Of a stretch of 64,000 bases of DNA, positions 1 through 14,268 are shown piece by piece. Location: assembly GCA_025174535.1 (NCBI GenBank), contig JALBUN010000045.1:3162001-3226000 (forward strand). The letters run 5' to 3'. A program made the translations under genes and the position numbers. Position 1 is the stretch's first letter; each line of letters opens with the position of its first letter. The notes below the pieces were generated by a model that was not told the origin of the DNA, made no database searches, and saw nothing but the letters and a program-made list of their open reading frames with translations. The stretch is from Cantharellus purpuraceus (Eukaryota > Basidiomycota > Agaricomycetes > Cantharellales > Hydnaceae).

Positions 1-960
1 CCCGTCCATCTTGATCTACAGTCCTGGTCTACAGCCCGGTCCAGCGATATTTTTTGAGGTCACCATGGAACTCAAAGACTCTTTTAGTTGTTCACCGAAA
101 TTCCGTTTGACTTTACTCAAGGTACAAAGCGAATGGGTGGTCTCCGAGTGCTGAGCTTGATGCTAATGTACATGCAGACATCACTTCTTAAACCCAAGAT
201 GGGTTGTATTAAGTTCATAACCTTTGCCCATTTCACAGTCCAGTAGCAGAGGAGGCTGTCAATTGTGCCATACCATTGGTGTCAACTCAGAAGTATCTGA
301 CGCGGACAACAATGCCGTTAATGATGCGTTCATCACACAAGTTTTCACAGCAACTGGTGGTCACAACCCAACAATGTTCATACGGGTCCCCCACGCGGAA
401 CGCCACAGCAACGTAGCCTACCTACCCTGACAGCTGCTCAGACCCTGGAGTGGACAACGACAAGCATTCCGCCAGCGCCAGCAGGACTAACAATAATGTA
501 TACCATGGCACGTCATCCTCAGCCTGTTCACTGTCGCCGAGGACATTCGATACTGCGGGATGCGCGACAATAATAGTGCTAGTCATGCTCCACGTCACTT
601 CCCTTGTGAGTTACTCGAATCTCAAGGCGAGTACAAGGCTGCACCCCTGATGTGTGAGCATCCTTCACAAGAGCTCATTGTCAAGAGTCCAATCTCATGG
701 TGACTCCGTTCACCGCTGCTTGGTCGCATGAGCGTCTGTCGACTCCGAAAGTGGATCTGTTCATGAGATGTGACATCTGAACAGGCTCGCCATTCTCATC
801 GTAGGTTAAATTATGTCGAACATACATAGGCCATTGACGTGCCCTATTAGACATGCGGGGAGGGTTTCATATCCAGGATAACAATATGACCCGAAAAGTA
901 CACGAGGCACACTGTTGACCCAGCTACACTCGTCCGCAAAAAGTCCCGGTATTCAGCAGG
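1..960. other. No gene recognised (window edge)
   Basis: Only short open frames without ATG starts or family motifs occur here. It lies downstream of the decayed NACHT-WD40 gene. A perfect 11-base tandem duplication (gtattcagcag twice) sits at about 949-970, at the tail of that gene. Confidence 0.5.
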
Positions 961-963
961 TAT

Positions 964-3900
964 TCAGCAGCTGTGCAGTACGTCGTCACCGATTATCCAG
1001 TCCTTATCCTCGGTTATAGACAAGGGTGTGTCGTTTGTCACCCCCTGGTCAGCTGGATCGTAAATGTGAACCTGGCTGTAACCTAAGCAATGGATTCGAG
1101 TGCCACCTGGCATTTGTTGTCCGGATGACAAGCTACACTCGTTTATCTCGTTTGTTGTCACATTCCATATTCAAACTATTCTCCACCATCCACATAAGAC
1201 ATAACTTTCGCCGTGCGAGAAGGCGATGAACGGCACGAAACCCGGAGTCTCTACCTTGCTCTCAATCTGGCCCGTCGCTGGGTTCCAAATCTGAATCGTC
1301 TTGTCTTGCGACCCAAATACAATGCGACTACCATCGCACGAAAAGGCCACTGACACCACGTCATACGAATGCCGATACAGACTGGCTTCGCTCTTCGTGT
1401 GACAGTCCCATACCCGAACGGTCTCGTCGACTGATCCAGACACAATATGGCTTCCATCGTTGGAAAAGGCGACGGAACACACATAAAGTGAATGTCCCCG
1501 CAATTTGCATTCTAGTGTGTTCGTCACGTGGTTCCACACGTAAACCAGGCCTAGTCCCAATTACCACACGACTGCCATCACGCGAGAGTGCACATGAGGT
1601 CAGTTTATGCTCGCTCAACCACTCCGGCGTCATCATGGCCTGTGTCTCGATCCGACTCTGAAGTCCAATCTCATCCATGTCCGATGTAGACACTATGTCT
1701 CTGTCAGGGGAATTAAAATCTGTGTCCCAGATCCGAATCGTTTCATCCCACGATCCAGACGCAATGCAGCTGCCATCGGGAGAAAAGGCAACTGACCTGA
1801 CCATATACGAATGGCCCTCCAGACTATGCATCAACCTCCCCGTCATCACACACCAGATATACACGAGCCGCCATCTTATTCCCCACTGTAGACACGATCT
1901 GAGTGCCATCGGGCGAAAAAGCCGCAGACATCGGCCATGGATTGCCTGACTTGTTCCGTATCAAACCCCTAGAGGGGCAAAACGTGATTGAGGATAAGAC
2001 GTGAGTAGATGTTATCTCGGCCAGTGCAGACGGGACCTCGTCTCCTATGACACCGTCTACATCCCAGATCCATAGCTCGGTATACGATGCAGCCGCAATG
2101 TGTAGAGAGTTGGAAGAGGCTGCGACAGATGTCACCCAATCTAAAGGTCCCGTCAGCTCGCAAGAGAACTGTCCGGTTGCAATGTCCCATATTCGAACAA
2201 CCGTGTCCGAACCAGACACGATGTACTTGTCGTTGAGGGTCACGGTAATAGACATCACCCCACATGAATGGCCTGACAGAGTGAGTTATGTTTCATATCG
2301 TTGTATTCCAAACCCGAACTGTTTCGTCCCACGACCCAGACACAATAAAGTCACCCTTGTGCGAGAAGGCCACAGACTTCACCCGATCCGTATGACCTTT
2401 CAGCTCAGCCTCCTGCTCCTCAGTCGCAGTGTTCCAGATCCGAACTGTACAGTCCCGCGGTCCAGACACGATGCGGCTGTCATCAGGTGAGAAAGCGACA
2501 GGCGTGGTAGGCATGGTCAGACAGCCATCTATTTCTTCTGGTAGCGGTGTTACTGTCCTCCTCCGGTTCATCTTTCATCTGATACCCCTCCTCCCCGGTC
2601 ACGACATCTCCATCCTCCTCCGATTCATCTTGCATGTGACGCCCCTCCTCCCTGGTCATGACGTCTCCATCCTCCTCAAGGGCGTCTTCCTGACGCTCCT
2701 CCCTGGTCGCGGTGCCCCCATCCTCTTCCATGGTCAAGGTGTATGCACCCTTCTGCTCCCCCGTCACGGTATTCCAGACTCCAGGGTTGCCATCCCCAAC
2801 GACAATACGACTGCCGTCAGGTGAGAAGGCAATGGATCTCACGGGGCTGTCGTGTAGGATAATATGCAACGCCGGCCCCCGGATTCTAACAACCCATATA
2901 ACACTTGAGGGGCGCAATGGAATGTGTCAGCATATCGCTCACGCATCAGTGACTGCTTTGGAATCCACACGGGTGCAGAATGATAAGTGTCAAGGGGGTG
3001 CCGGTTAATTGGTGCAAACGCGAATCGGAGGAACTGAAGAGCATCCTTGAGGAGTCGTGCTATACCCTCAAATCCTATATGCTTTGTCGAAAAGGCCTGA
3101 CGGAATGATTCATGAACATTAATATTCCCCAAAAACTTGGTGCTTACTGAGGTCGTTTCCTTGGCTTTTTCAAGCGACATTATACCCGATTCAAGTTCTC
3201 TCAAAGAGCTCAGGCATTCAAACCGGTGCAGTAGATGATGGTTGAGAAATACCGCCAAAAGACTTTGGATGTCATCCACTGAACTCTATGTTATGCCTCC
3301 TTTGAGAACATGTGCAAGATGTGATGCCCAGTGCACGCAAGAATATCATGAGCTGTCATGGATAGCGATGGTTTCCTGGGATGGCGAGAACGTCTGGTTG
3401 ATATCCAAATTGCATATGTTACGTTTAAGAGACTGATTTAAGCATCGGAGACACTTGACAGCTAACATCCGGTGACCTTCAAAGACATCCAGGAAGTACG
3501 TTTGACAGCGGGAGGGATCAACGATGAAATCGTGAAATGAGGCATGGAAGATTGAGACGGGACTGACAGAAGGCAGATGAATCACGGGGAGAAATGGCTC
3601 CAGGAAACTGTGGGCACGAAAGCTGTCCATTTTCAGCAAGGAGGCGATGGCGTCCAAAGAACAACAGTCGCGGCGTAAACAAACAATCGGTCCGATCGCT
3701 CGACAAGAATTTTGAGGTCATCAGGAGGGGGCCAGGATATGGCTGCGGGCTCCTTCGAGCAATCGCAGACATGGAAATTTGAAGATACGTTTTGATGTCA
3801 TTTTGCACAACTGCCCTCTCAAAGCTGTGCAAAAAAAGGACCTTTGGCGGATGCGTAAAGTTATGATAAAAGGCGTTTCGGATGGTGGTCAGATCCCGAC

Positions 3901-5647
3901 TGGAGATGAAAAACTTGAGAGGTATCTCTGAGGCACATGCGATGACAGACTGGACCAATTACATCGCTACTCCAGGTTCGGTGCACTCATCCAGAGCATC
4001 AATAATGACGGTTTTATAGGTCTTGACAGATGTGCCAAGGACACGCTGAATCGGCCCTACCAGCAGCAAGCGGAACTGCATAGAAAGTGTGTGCAACGAG
4101 CCTACATCGGGTTGTTCTCGATAGCCTTATTTATTGCGGATCGAAGGAGTGGAGAAGCCTGAGAAAGTTTGTAGGCGATAGTAGGGATGATGAGACGTGC
4201 GTTTCTAACTTCTTGGGAGGCCGAGCGTGAACAGAAGAAACTCGCTCCAAGCATATGCTTCTCGTTGAGTTCACTGAACGTGTGAGCGATGCTGGACTTG
4301 CCCGTTCCCGCCATCCCGTTCAGCCAGTAGACTTTCGGTGCTCCATCGTCACGTGTCCATTCCTCGAGCTCAGCCAGAATCTCCTCACGGGTGCCCTGCA
4401 AATAACCAGGTCTTTCAATATCGCCAGGTATATCACGAATTTGACGCGTATCGTAAAATGCGTGTTTTGTGTGCAGAAGACCCTCTAATGTTTTGTTTTC
4501 AAAACTACGCATAGTGATCACATCACAGCAACTCACGAGTGACCTGAGTAATTTCCACATATTTGAGTATTTCCTCCACCCTGGCGTCTACATTGAGCAC
4601 GGTGTCCATCTGTACAACATCAGATAAGCGAACAATCCTTCACTCTGCAGATTTTTTTACTTCGAATGCACTCATCAATATTCCAATGTCACGAAACGAT
4701 TTTGCCACTAAACCGGCGTCTTGTGCATTCTCGAACGCGCATCTAACAAGCCATCGCTCTTGTACACGTTGAATCTTATCCGTGTGATGCTTCACAGCAC
4801 TAACGCACTAGTGAGTTCGAAGGAAAGTCCATGAAACATGATGAAAGCACCCACGTTGATAAGTCTTCAACACGACGATCTAGGGCGCGCTGGGAACCGT
4901 GCCGCTTGTATTTCTCAGCCATGGAGACGATGGCCTCCTTTCTTTCTGATGGTTTCATAGTCTTCATGGTTCTGTACCACTTTCTGTATCGCGGTGTTAT
5001 TAGTCTTATACAGTCACTTACGGCCAAGCATTACATACATCAATTACGGTCAAAACACTGCCTAGTCCCGCAGCAGCAGCCTTCAGCGATGGGAGAGCAT
5101 ATCCTACTGTATTCAGAATGGAAAGGAGGTCTTTGAATCCCTCGTAAGCAATGTCTCCCATGTCCTTAGCTAACGTCGGAGGATCATCAGCGTCATTAAG
5201 GAGCTAGTTAAACTGATTGTTATGGCTGCCCTCGCCATCACCGAGCGAGGTGACTCGGAAGGTGCTGCCTAAATCCGATTGTGCTGATAAAGGCGTTGAA
5301 GAGGAAGCCTGAAACTGGGCGTCGGGGCTGTCACTCGGTGGGGGGAGGGAGCCGCCTGACTGTCCGGATGAAAAGGATGGAGAGGAAGGCTGAGGCTGAG
5401 GAGTATTGGTGCTAACACCAGGTGGGTAGGAGATGCCTGTGTTTGACGGTCCTGATGAAGGCGTTGGAAATGTAGGCTGAGGCTGGGTAGCATTGGCGCC
5501 AACATCAGAGTGGGGAAGGACACGGCCTGAGTCTGGCGATGCTACTGCCGACGCTGAAGAGAGAGATGAATGAGACGACGATCGACGTTTGAAGGTGTTA
5601 CGCAAAGTGTTGCGAAAGGTAGGCGTGCCACGGGCCTTGGGGAACAT
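964..5647 (-). pseudogene. NACHT-WD40 STAND (NLR-like, HET-E type) gene, decayed
   Basis: This family comprises intracellular signal-sensing NTPases used by fungi in allorecognition and immunity-like responses. Reading down the minus strand there is a Ser/Pro-rich N-terminus with a true ATG at 5647, then helical segments (about 4600-5200). A NACHT P-loop (GMAGTGKSS, near 4290-4315) and a Walker B-like IDALDEC (near 3985-4010) follow. A leucine-rich linker and then WD40 repeats with VAFSPDGS and VRIWD signatures run from about 2917 to 1171. The frame is broken several times: a one-base shift near 4932-4947, in-frame TAA at 3959-3961, TGA at 3346-3348, TAG at 3286-3288, and an apparent deletion with frame change near 3650. 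Individual segments remain well conserved, so decay is recent, or the locus is a reservoir of parts. Some breaks could be unrecognised introns, but the TAA after IDALDEC cannot be removed by a plausible intron. Confidence 0.85.
2560..2745 (-). repeat. Minisatellite encoding an acidic repeat inside a WD40 blade
   Basis: About three degenerate copies of a roughly 60-bp unit encode an acidic motif of the form EEDGDVxTxEEG followed by xxMxDExE. The copies are inserted between a WD-repeat ending in VWNTVTGEQ and the next blade of the NACHT-WD40 relic. On the plus strand the unit reads as repeated cctcctccccggtcacgac-like blocks. Copy number has presumably changed by slippage. Confidence 0.7.
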
Positions 5648-8600
5648 AGTAAGCAGTCGCTACCGATAGCGTTCCAGCGTGCAGATCCTTATACTAGAGA
5701 TGATCACTGCCCTAAGATCTAAGCTTCCCACACTGCCATCTTGCACAGCTCAGTGCCAGTTGGCTATGCACACAAGCGGCTGGATCTTCTGACCGGCTCG
5801 AGCCGAGTGGACTCAAAATCAGTTTCACACCCGCTTGCCTCGACGGCAACTTTGAGGCTGGCGGCCCAAGATGTTGATTGTCGGACACTACAGAAAAGGC
5901 TGCTACTGAATTTCAGCGCCTTGAGACTTGTAGATAAAGTACATACGCACTTATATTCAATACTGGAGGACTGTTCCTCTTGCTTGGATGTGTATTGAAA
6001 TCTCAGTGCACGAAATGTCACTTGGAGCGCTTAATTGAACTGGTTCCAGTGTCTCTGAGCACTGAATTGGCAACAGAGACTGCTGCTGTCGCTATTACAT
6101 CGTTAGACTCACATCGGACAAGATGAGTAGTCAGGCTCAAACATGGAGCATACCATGCCAGCTATAACTTGACTGCCAGTAAGCAGTGACGTGTTCACCG
6201 GTGACGGCGTGGTAGCGTAATCTCGGCCATCTCTGATCCTTTATAGCGACGAGGCGGAAAGCACCGGGAGGCGTATGAGTTCACTCCTGAAGCGTCAAGG
6301 ATGAATTCTCAACCAGGAGCACAGATAACTCTTCGTCAAGTTCCATTGTTTTTGAGGCGGATATGGTGAAAGGGCACTAGGTATACGCAGGCGTCAGGGG
6401 AGAGGAAATGCTCCACGTAGAAGACTAAGTTCATTCGACCCAATCTAGAGACAGCAGCCAGCGTAAGTAGCAGACTCAGGTCACCAATCGTGTAGACCCT
6501 GCCTATCTGCTGAGCACAGCATAGGGAAGTGGATGGACCGTGGGCCGTTATAAGATATAGTGGATTGTAGCAGGACCTTACATTGGAGCGTCCCGATCAC
6601 TGGCATCACTTCCTCGCAAGTCACAGAAACATATTGATTGTCCCGTTGCCTTGGTATTTGAACCATGAGGTTTCAAATTGTAATAGAACTTAAGGGAAGG
6701 GGGAAGGAGCGTAGATGAGCGTGGGGTGAGAGTTGAGGGCTTAGATGAGGGAAGACGACACTGCCATAAACTGGAATGACATAAAAGTAATAGGTCGGAA
6801 TCATGGTTTGGTGTTAATAGATCGCCATGGGAGCTTGAATAAGAGTATAATGTGGTGCCATCTTCGAGGGGAAGTTGTTAACTCTACCAGTTGCCAGAAA
6901 GCCACTGGTCTACTAGGTGGAGAAGTCTAAGGTGATTGAGATCGCACATTGGGGTTGAGCATTTTAATGGCACTATATGCAATGCTCATACTCACAAATT
7001 CTACATCTCAGCCTTTAAACAACTGGATATGACGTTGGCAAAGCAAATATCCTCATTGTCAAGAGTCGATCCCAGTGACTACCCGGGCACTAGATGCGTC
7101 GCACAGGAAGGAGGCACGAATACACGGTCGCAAACCATCCAAAGACTCGAAAGCAATACATGTTGCTTCTCCGAGGCCTGATATTGTTATCAAGTGTCGG
7201 GGATATTCTGGACGTTGTGGCATGGGCTAGTCGCTAGCCTCTTGCCCGCTAAAAGCGCATGTGGGAGCTTAGGGATATGGGCTCCGAGAAAAGGCGCACG
7301 GTGTCGCCTCGCATCCTGACACCACTTCGGACAGCTGGATATCGTCAAGCATATTCCTCAGCACGCTGCATTCCTGGCTTCGCGAACAGTAATTGTGCGT
7401 CTTGTCTCTTCAGCTTGCGGTGCTCATCACCTCTCTTCTGTAGATGTGACTCGCCAAGGAAGCCTTGTTGCCTCCTTTTTTTGCAGTAGTGCTTGCACGC
7501 TGATTACCAACTCAGACCTCGTCTGCCCACGTCATTGTCATTTGCCTTGAAAGCGTACTTCTGCCAGCATATCCCCAGTGTCAGGACGTACGAAATATAT
7601 CTCTGACCAGCCTCGATGGGAAGTAAAGAAGAATCGCCTCAGTCATCCACTGGTGGAATTCGACATTGGCGATAGTTACGCAGATGGAATGTGAGAATGA
7701 GTCCGCAGCGGTGAGCGCGCATCAGAGACGAACTGCCAAGTGGATTGTGCCAATCGAATTTGGACAATATTGAATGCACCGTGAATCCACCAAACGAGTG
7801 TCTGATGTTCAACCTCCATGGTTGATGACATGGCACGCTTATCATTCTTCATCTCACGACGACCCTCGAGATCCTGTTCTACGACTTCAAACCCAGAGAC
7901 CAACAACTCAAATTTGCAAGATTCACTATTGCCGCAAGGGTGGCGGACAGCGAGACTGAGGAGGATTTCGGTGCAAACCGGCGTCTTCCTGTGGGGTTTG
8001 AGGATCCACTTTGAGATCACTATTTGTTTAGTGAGGTAGGTACCAATCCGTCATCTTGGTTGCCTTTTCTGACGGATTGATTTTCTCCGGGATAAGGATA
8101 CCCTCCTCCTTAGTAAATATAAGCGGTCGTGGCTTCAGTATAGTGTCTTGTTGCCGTCGCTCCGTCCGTCTGAAATAGTGACTCCTTATGCAATCGTATT
8201 CAAGCGAGTCCGGATATACCTCAGGCCGTAGCCTTGTTACCGTGGATACCTGGGTCAATCGCCTTCATATTCAATCACTTTTAGTGTTCACTTGGAGCGC
8301 ATGTGAGGGAGGCTTTGCCAGGGTCTTTTAACATCGAACATTGACAACAGGCCCTCCGAAAGTGCTGGAAAGTGCAAGAACTTGCCCGGCTGGTGCGAAC
8401 ATGATGGCCTACGTCTTGAGAGTCTTAGCTCGAGTTGCCTGCGCATCAGGCGAACGTGGAATGTGAAGAGCACATGTGATGAGAAGTGCCGTGGTGCAAT
8501 CGAGACAGAAATAATGTGGGCATGTCCTAACAGTCTCGTGTCGTTTTATAGCCAGCCAGTTTCGATAGGAAGATGGAGAACATACGATGGTGGGCTGTCG

Positions 8601-9019
8601 GATCAGAGTGACGAATTAGGCATATGCAGATGTGTATATGGGATATGATTCGTAATATAAGGGATTCATGACCATCACTATGGCATGTCCGCTGCACGGC
8701 GTAGATGATCACTTGCGTGTAAGCACGCCCTGACGAGGCCGCCGTATAGTTTTGAGGCCAGAAGCATGTTGCTCACGGACAACATGGACAGCATCTAGAA
8801 TGTGTCCATGGATACGGTTTCCATCAAGATTGATTTCCTAACGTTGAACTTCCATCTAGAGACAATGCTCAAGCACGATATTGACCAGTCGCCAAAATTA
8901 TGCTGCTCGCGGACGACGTGAACAGCCCTGGAATATGGAATATGCCCATCATCGAGCTATGCGGACTACTGGTGCCGCGTTGTGTTCAATCCAGCGGCAA
9001 TGCCCGAGAGCCACATTGC
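5648..9019. other. Long spacer, no confident gene
   Basis: No family was recognised. The best coding hint is on the minus strand, in two consecutive open stretches at about 8258-8028 and 8020-7676. They could be exons of an unknown gene, but no in-frame ATG or convincing splice pair joins them. The remaining frames are short. Confidence 0.35.
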
Positions 9020-10166
9020 TCAGCCGCATTCTAGTTGACGAAAGGTAAGAGATATCCGGCCCTGTTTCACTTTCGGCTCCTTAGGAATTTCGTGCTGATA
9101 GATAAGCAAGATGGACAAACCGTTTCAGCGCTTTAGCAAACGTATGACCGGTTAGAGACACACCTTCCAATTCCTTTGGGTATCCCCCTGCATGACGAGT
9201 AAACTACCGCTGTGGAGCACGAATAAATGCGGTGCTGGGGTGCCGGGACAACAGGTGTTTGGAGTGAGGATGAATGTTCTTTCAGCGCCGAGGCTTAAAC
9301 TTGCGATGACCTTGCCCTGTGAATGAGAAAAAGGGGATAAGTGTGTGGAAACAGGAACAAACCTTATTCTCTTTCGTGTCTCGATGCCTGCCTATGTACT
9401 CGTTTCCGTTTTCGTATCTTCAGAGTATTTAGTAACAGGGGCTAACGATTGCTACGGGGCACTACCTATTGAGCATCACATGGTTGAATTTCACGCCGAG
9501 CTTGTCCTCCACTATGAATTGGATTTCCGATAGTATATCTGGGTACGTATAATGCATATCCACTTGATGACCTGAGTATTTCACGGTAATAGATGGGGCA
9601 GTAGCATAGGCTATATAAAGAGTATATGCAAGAGCTCGAAAGTGTCAGGGGTGTAAAGCATACCTGCGATAGAGCGACTCTGGGATACTTCTTTTCCGTA
9701 GACCTTGAGTTTCGGGTGGTACCCTGATTAATAACCGGAGGTATGGTATTAGTATATATGCGCCTAGAACAACACAAGCACGCACAGGTCTCTAGGCGAT
9801 CCAGTTCCTCATACCAGTCCTTTGACACGTAGGAATCAACAAACTGGGATAAAGGGGCGTGTGCGTAAGCAATGCAGCCATTAGGGGGCAGGAAACTGAT
9901 ACTTTTGGCACGTAGAATACGTCGCCGCCAGGCAGTGTCGTTAGTCGCCATCGAGTTAGAAATGTGGTCGTCGTCTGTCCGGATACCACCTCTGCTGAAC
10001 GTGGTGTTAGTCGCCATCGAGTTAGAAATGTGGTCGTCGTCTGTCCGGATACCACCTCTGCTGAACGTGGTTCGTTGCTCACGGCATTAGAAATCCTTCG
10101 TTTTCTTTTGACTTGAGGACCGGGCTCGATTGGATTATCCGGCAAGGGTCTTTTGGCGGCTGGCAT
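9020..10166 (-). CDS. AlkB-like 2-oxoglutarate/Fe(II) dioxygenase
   Basis: Probable nucleic-acid dealkylase: oxidative demethylation using Fe(II) and 2-oxoglutarate. Predicted exons (minus) are 9903-10166, 9786-9843, 9664-9723, 9466-9610, 9363-9417, 9164-9316 and 9020-9094, giving 269 aa. All junctions keep frame. The N-terminus has a basic KRKRR patch that could be a nuclear signal, then a 22-aa segment repeated twice. The fold then follows: DVFYVPKFVDSYVSK, LKVYGKEVSQSRS, YSGHQVDMHY, FNHVMLNRYENGNEYIGRHR. Iron and 2OG ligands are all visible: HRD (HxD), the later His in WKHEIPK, and Arg in GRISLTFRQ. The pattern is closest to ALKBH2/3-type enzymes. It is divergent from IMPDH with 343 bp between the start codons. 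No single exon is long, so a plain ORF search misses it. Confidence 0.88.
9941..10070 (-). repeat. 66-bp perfect tandem duplication in AlkB exon 1
   Basis: Two adjacent copies (9941-10006 and 10007-10070) are identical over about 64 bp. The unit is a multiple of three and duplicates a 22-residue segment (PRSAEVVSGQ...TRWRLT) without disturbing the frame. The absence of any difference argues for a recent event or an assembly artefact. Confidence 0.9.
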
Positions 10167-10509
10167 GGTGTAAGAAATTATATCGGAGATAGAGGACTTA
10201 GCCGCGTTTACTCAAAGAGCAGTCACAACCAAGTTGGTATTCCGTTGAGAATTTCCTACATACATTGTTACTGCTGCTACTTATACGATTCGAGGTTGTC
10301 TCAATCTCATATTAATATTTGTAAATGTCGGGTGGTTCCGGACTCGCGGTCCTTACACATGGGTCAGTCAGGCGGCGCCGCACATGTGGTGTCTGCTTAT
10401 ACATGTAGGCATATGTGGACGCGGTAGCGCCACCCTCTATATAAGCAAATTATGTGTGCGGAATTTTTTCTACTGGCTTCAAGCCCGCCCACCATTTATC
10501 CTGAGTATC
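10167..10509. promoter_or_regulatory. Shared AlkB/IMPDH divergent promoter region
   Basis: A 343-bp spacer separates the two divergent start codons. A good TATA element (tatataag, 10438-10445) lies 65-72 bp before the IMPDH ATG. A pyrimidine-rich stretch follows it. Confidence 0.5.
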
Positions 10510-12347
10510 ATGCCCACCAAGTCTTTGCTCGACCCGTCCATCGCTGTAGAGCATTTAGCTTCTTACTCTCGTGGAGATGGCCTAGCCGTGTCTGAACTTA
10601 TTGACTCGACTGTCAATGGAGGGCTCACGTATAACGACTTTCTCATTCTCCCTGGAAAAATCGATTTTGCTGCCTCAGATGTTGTTACGGAGAGTCGAAT
10701 CACTAGGAATGTGGTTCTCAAGACACCGTTCATGAGTTCTCCAATGGACACTGTGACGGAGACTGATATGGCAATTAATATGGCTGTGAGCAAGCACTTT
10801 TCTTCTAGCTTCTTGTCTATGGGTGCCTGACTTCCTCTCAGCTCCTCGGCGGTATTGGTGTGATTCATCATAATCAGTCGGCAGTGACACAGGCGGCCAT
10901 GGTTCGCGCAGTGAAGCGCCACGAAAATGGCTTCATAACTGAGCCAGTGGTTTTGTCGCCAACACACCTTGCTGAGGACGTTTTGGATGTCAAAGCTAGA
11001 CTTGGGTTCTGTGGTATCCCTATCACGGGTAAGTACACTACATCCTAGTTTACATCTTTCCATGATGCATTCTTTTTCACAACCTTCGTTCTGCCGAGTT
11101 AACGCACTTAATTGCGCGTGACATGCGGAGTATTCTCATGTGTCTCGCTGACTTGTTGTCCCGACTTCTCTTGTTGCCCGTTACTCAAAATTCTTTCAGA
11201 TACTGGAGCCGTTGGAGGCAAACTGCTGGGTATCGTCACCAGTCGAGATGTCCAATTCCAGAATCTCAAAATGCCCCTGTCCGAACTCATGACAACCAAC
11301 CTTGTCACTGCACCCGAAGGCGTGACACTCGCTGAAGCCAACATGCTTCTCCGTGACTCCAAAAAGGGCAAGCTTCCCATTGTCGATGCCTCGGGCCGTC
11401 TCACATCGCTTCTTGCCCGCTCGGATCTGCTCAAAAACCAGAACTTCCCTTTGGCGTCCAAGCGTCCTGAAAGCAAGCAGTTGTACGCTGCCGCTGCTCT
11501 TGGCACCCGCCCAGCGGACCGTGATCGTCTGGCGCAGCTCGTAAAAGCGGGCCTGGATATTGTTGTGCTCGACTCGTCGCAAGGTAACTCCATCTTCCAA
11601 ATTGAGATGTTGCGATGGATCAAGGCGACCTATCCACACCTGGAGGTGATTGCAGGCAACGTTGTCACGCGGGAGCAGGCTGCGGAGCTCATCGCCGCGG
11701 GGGCGGATGGATTGCGCGTTGGTATGGGGAGCGGCTCGATTTGTATTACGCAGGAGGTGATGGCAGTGGGACGTCCGCAGGCGACTGCTGTGTATGCCGT
11801 GGCCGAGTTCGCGAGCAAGTTTGGAGTGCCGGTCATTGCGGACGGCGGGGTCGGCAATGTAGGTCATGTGGTGAAGGCGTTGGCATTGGGCGCGGGTGCA
11901 GTCATGATGGGCGGTCTGCTGGCGGGAACGACGGAGGCGCCGGGCGAGTACTTTTACCACGAGGGAAAGCGCGTCAAGGCATACCGCGGGATGGGGTCTA
12001 TCGAGGCAATGGAGCAGGGTAAACCTATTCCACCCGGCGTCTCCTCATCGTCTTCGAAATTCCAGCCTACCAAGGCGGCAACGTTTGAGAACGCGGCAAC
12101 GACTCGGTATTTTTCAGAGTCTTCTAATGTCAAGGTGGCACAGGGTGTCTCGGGCGACGTGCAGGATAAGGGCTCTATTCAGGCATTTTTGCCGTATCTT
12201 CACGCGGGGTTGCAGCACTCGCTGCAAGATATTGGCGTGCGCAACGTGAGTGACTTGCAGGCAGGGGTGAGGATGGGTAGAGTACGGTTTGAGCTGCGCA
12301 CCGCCAGTGCGCAGGTGGAGGGAGGTGTGCATGGGTTGAACTCGTGA
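10510..12347 (+). CDS. Inosine-5'-monophosphate dehydrogenase
   Basis: Catalyses NAD-dependent IMP to XMP conversion, the committed step of GTP synthesis, in the cytosol. Predicted exons are 10510-10785, 10842-11028 and 11200-12347, giving 536 aa, close to the yeast enzymes. The N-terminal barrel has [12 protein letters not shown] and [13 protein letters not shown] pair is inserted around residues 120-235 ([24 protein letters not shown]). The catalytic loop [18 protein letters not shown] has the active-site Cys. [27 protein letters not shown] and YRGMGS complete the IMP site. The start is the first ATG after the TATA box and matches the family N-terminus. Intron 1 (10786-10841) and intron 2 (11029-11199) are GT-AG. 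Convergent with RuvB-like 1, with 187 bp between stop codons. Function is near certain. Confidence 0.97.
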
Positions 12348-12534
12348 GTCTCTCATTTACTAGTGACAGGCTGTGCCACTTGCTAAAGTGTACTTATGTC
12401 AAGGTATACCAAACGTTTGTTTGCGTGAGGTGTGCACAGGCTGCTCTTAAGGCCTTTATGGTTGTATTTTATGCTGGATTCCCTTGCCATTAGATCTCTA
12501 TCATGTTATCGCTCCTAGAGCATCCTTCATACAT

Positions 12535-14268
<1,734 letters not shown>

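Noticed and set aside
9466..10017. 183-codon minus-strand frame overlapping AlkB
   Set aside because: It reads exons and introns of AlkB in another frame; the AlkB motifs are in the spliced frame.
11196..11960. 254-codon minus-strand open frame
   Set aside because: It lies antisense within the IMPDH catalytic exon; codon bias of a GC-rich gene opens the opposite strand.
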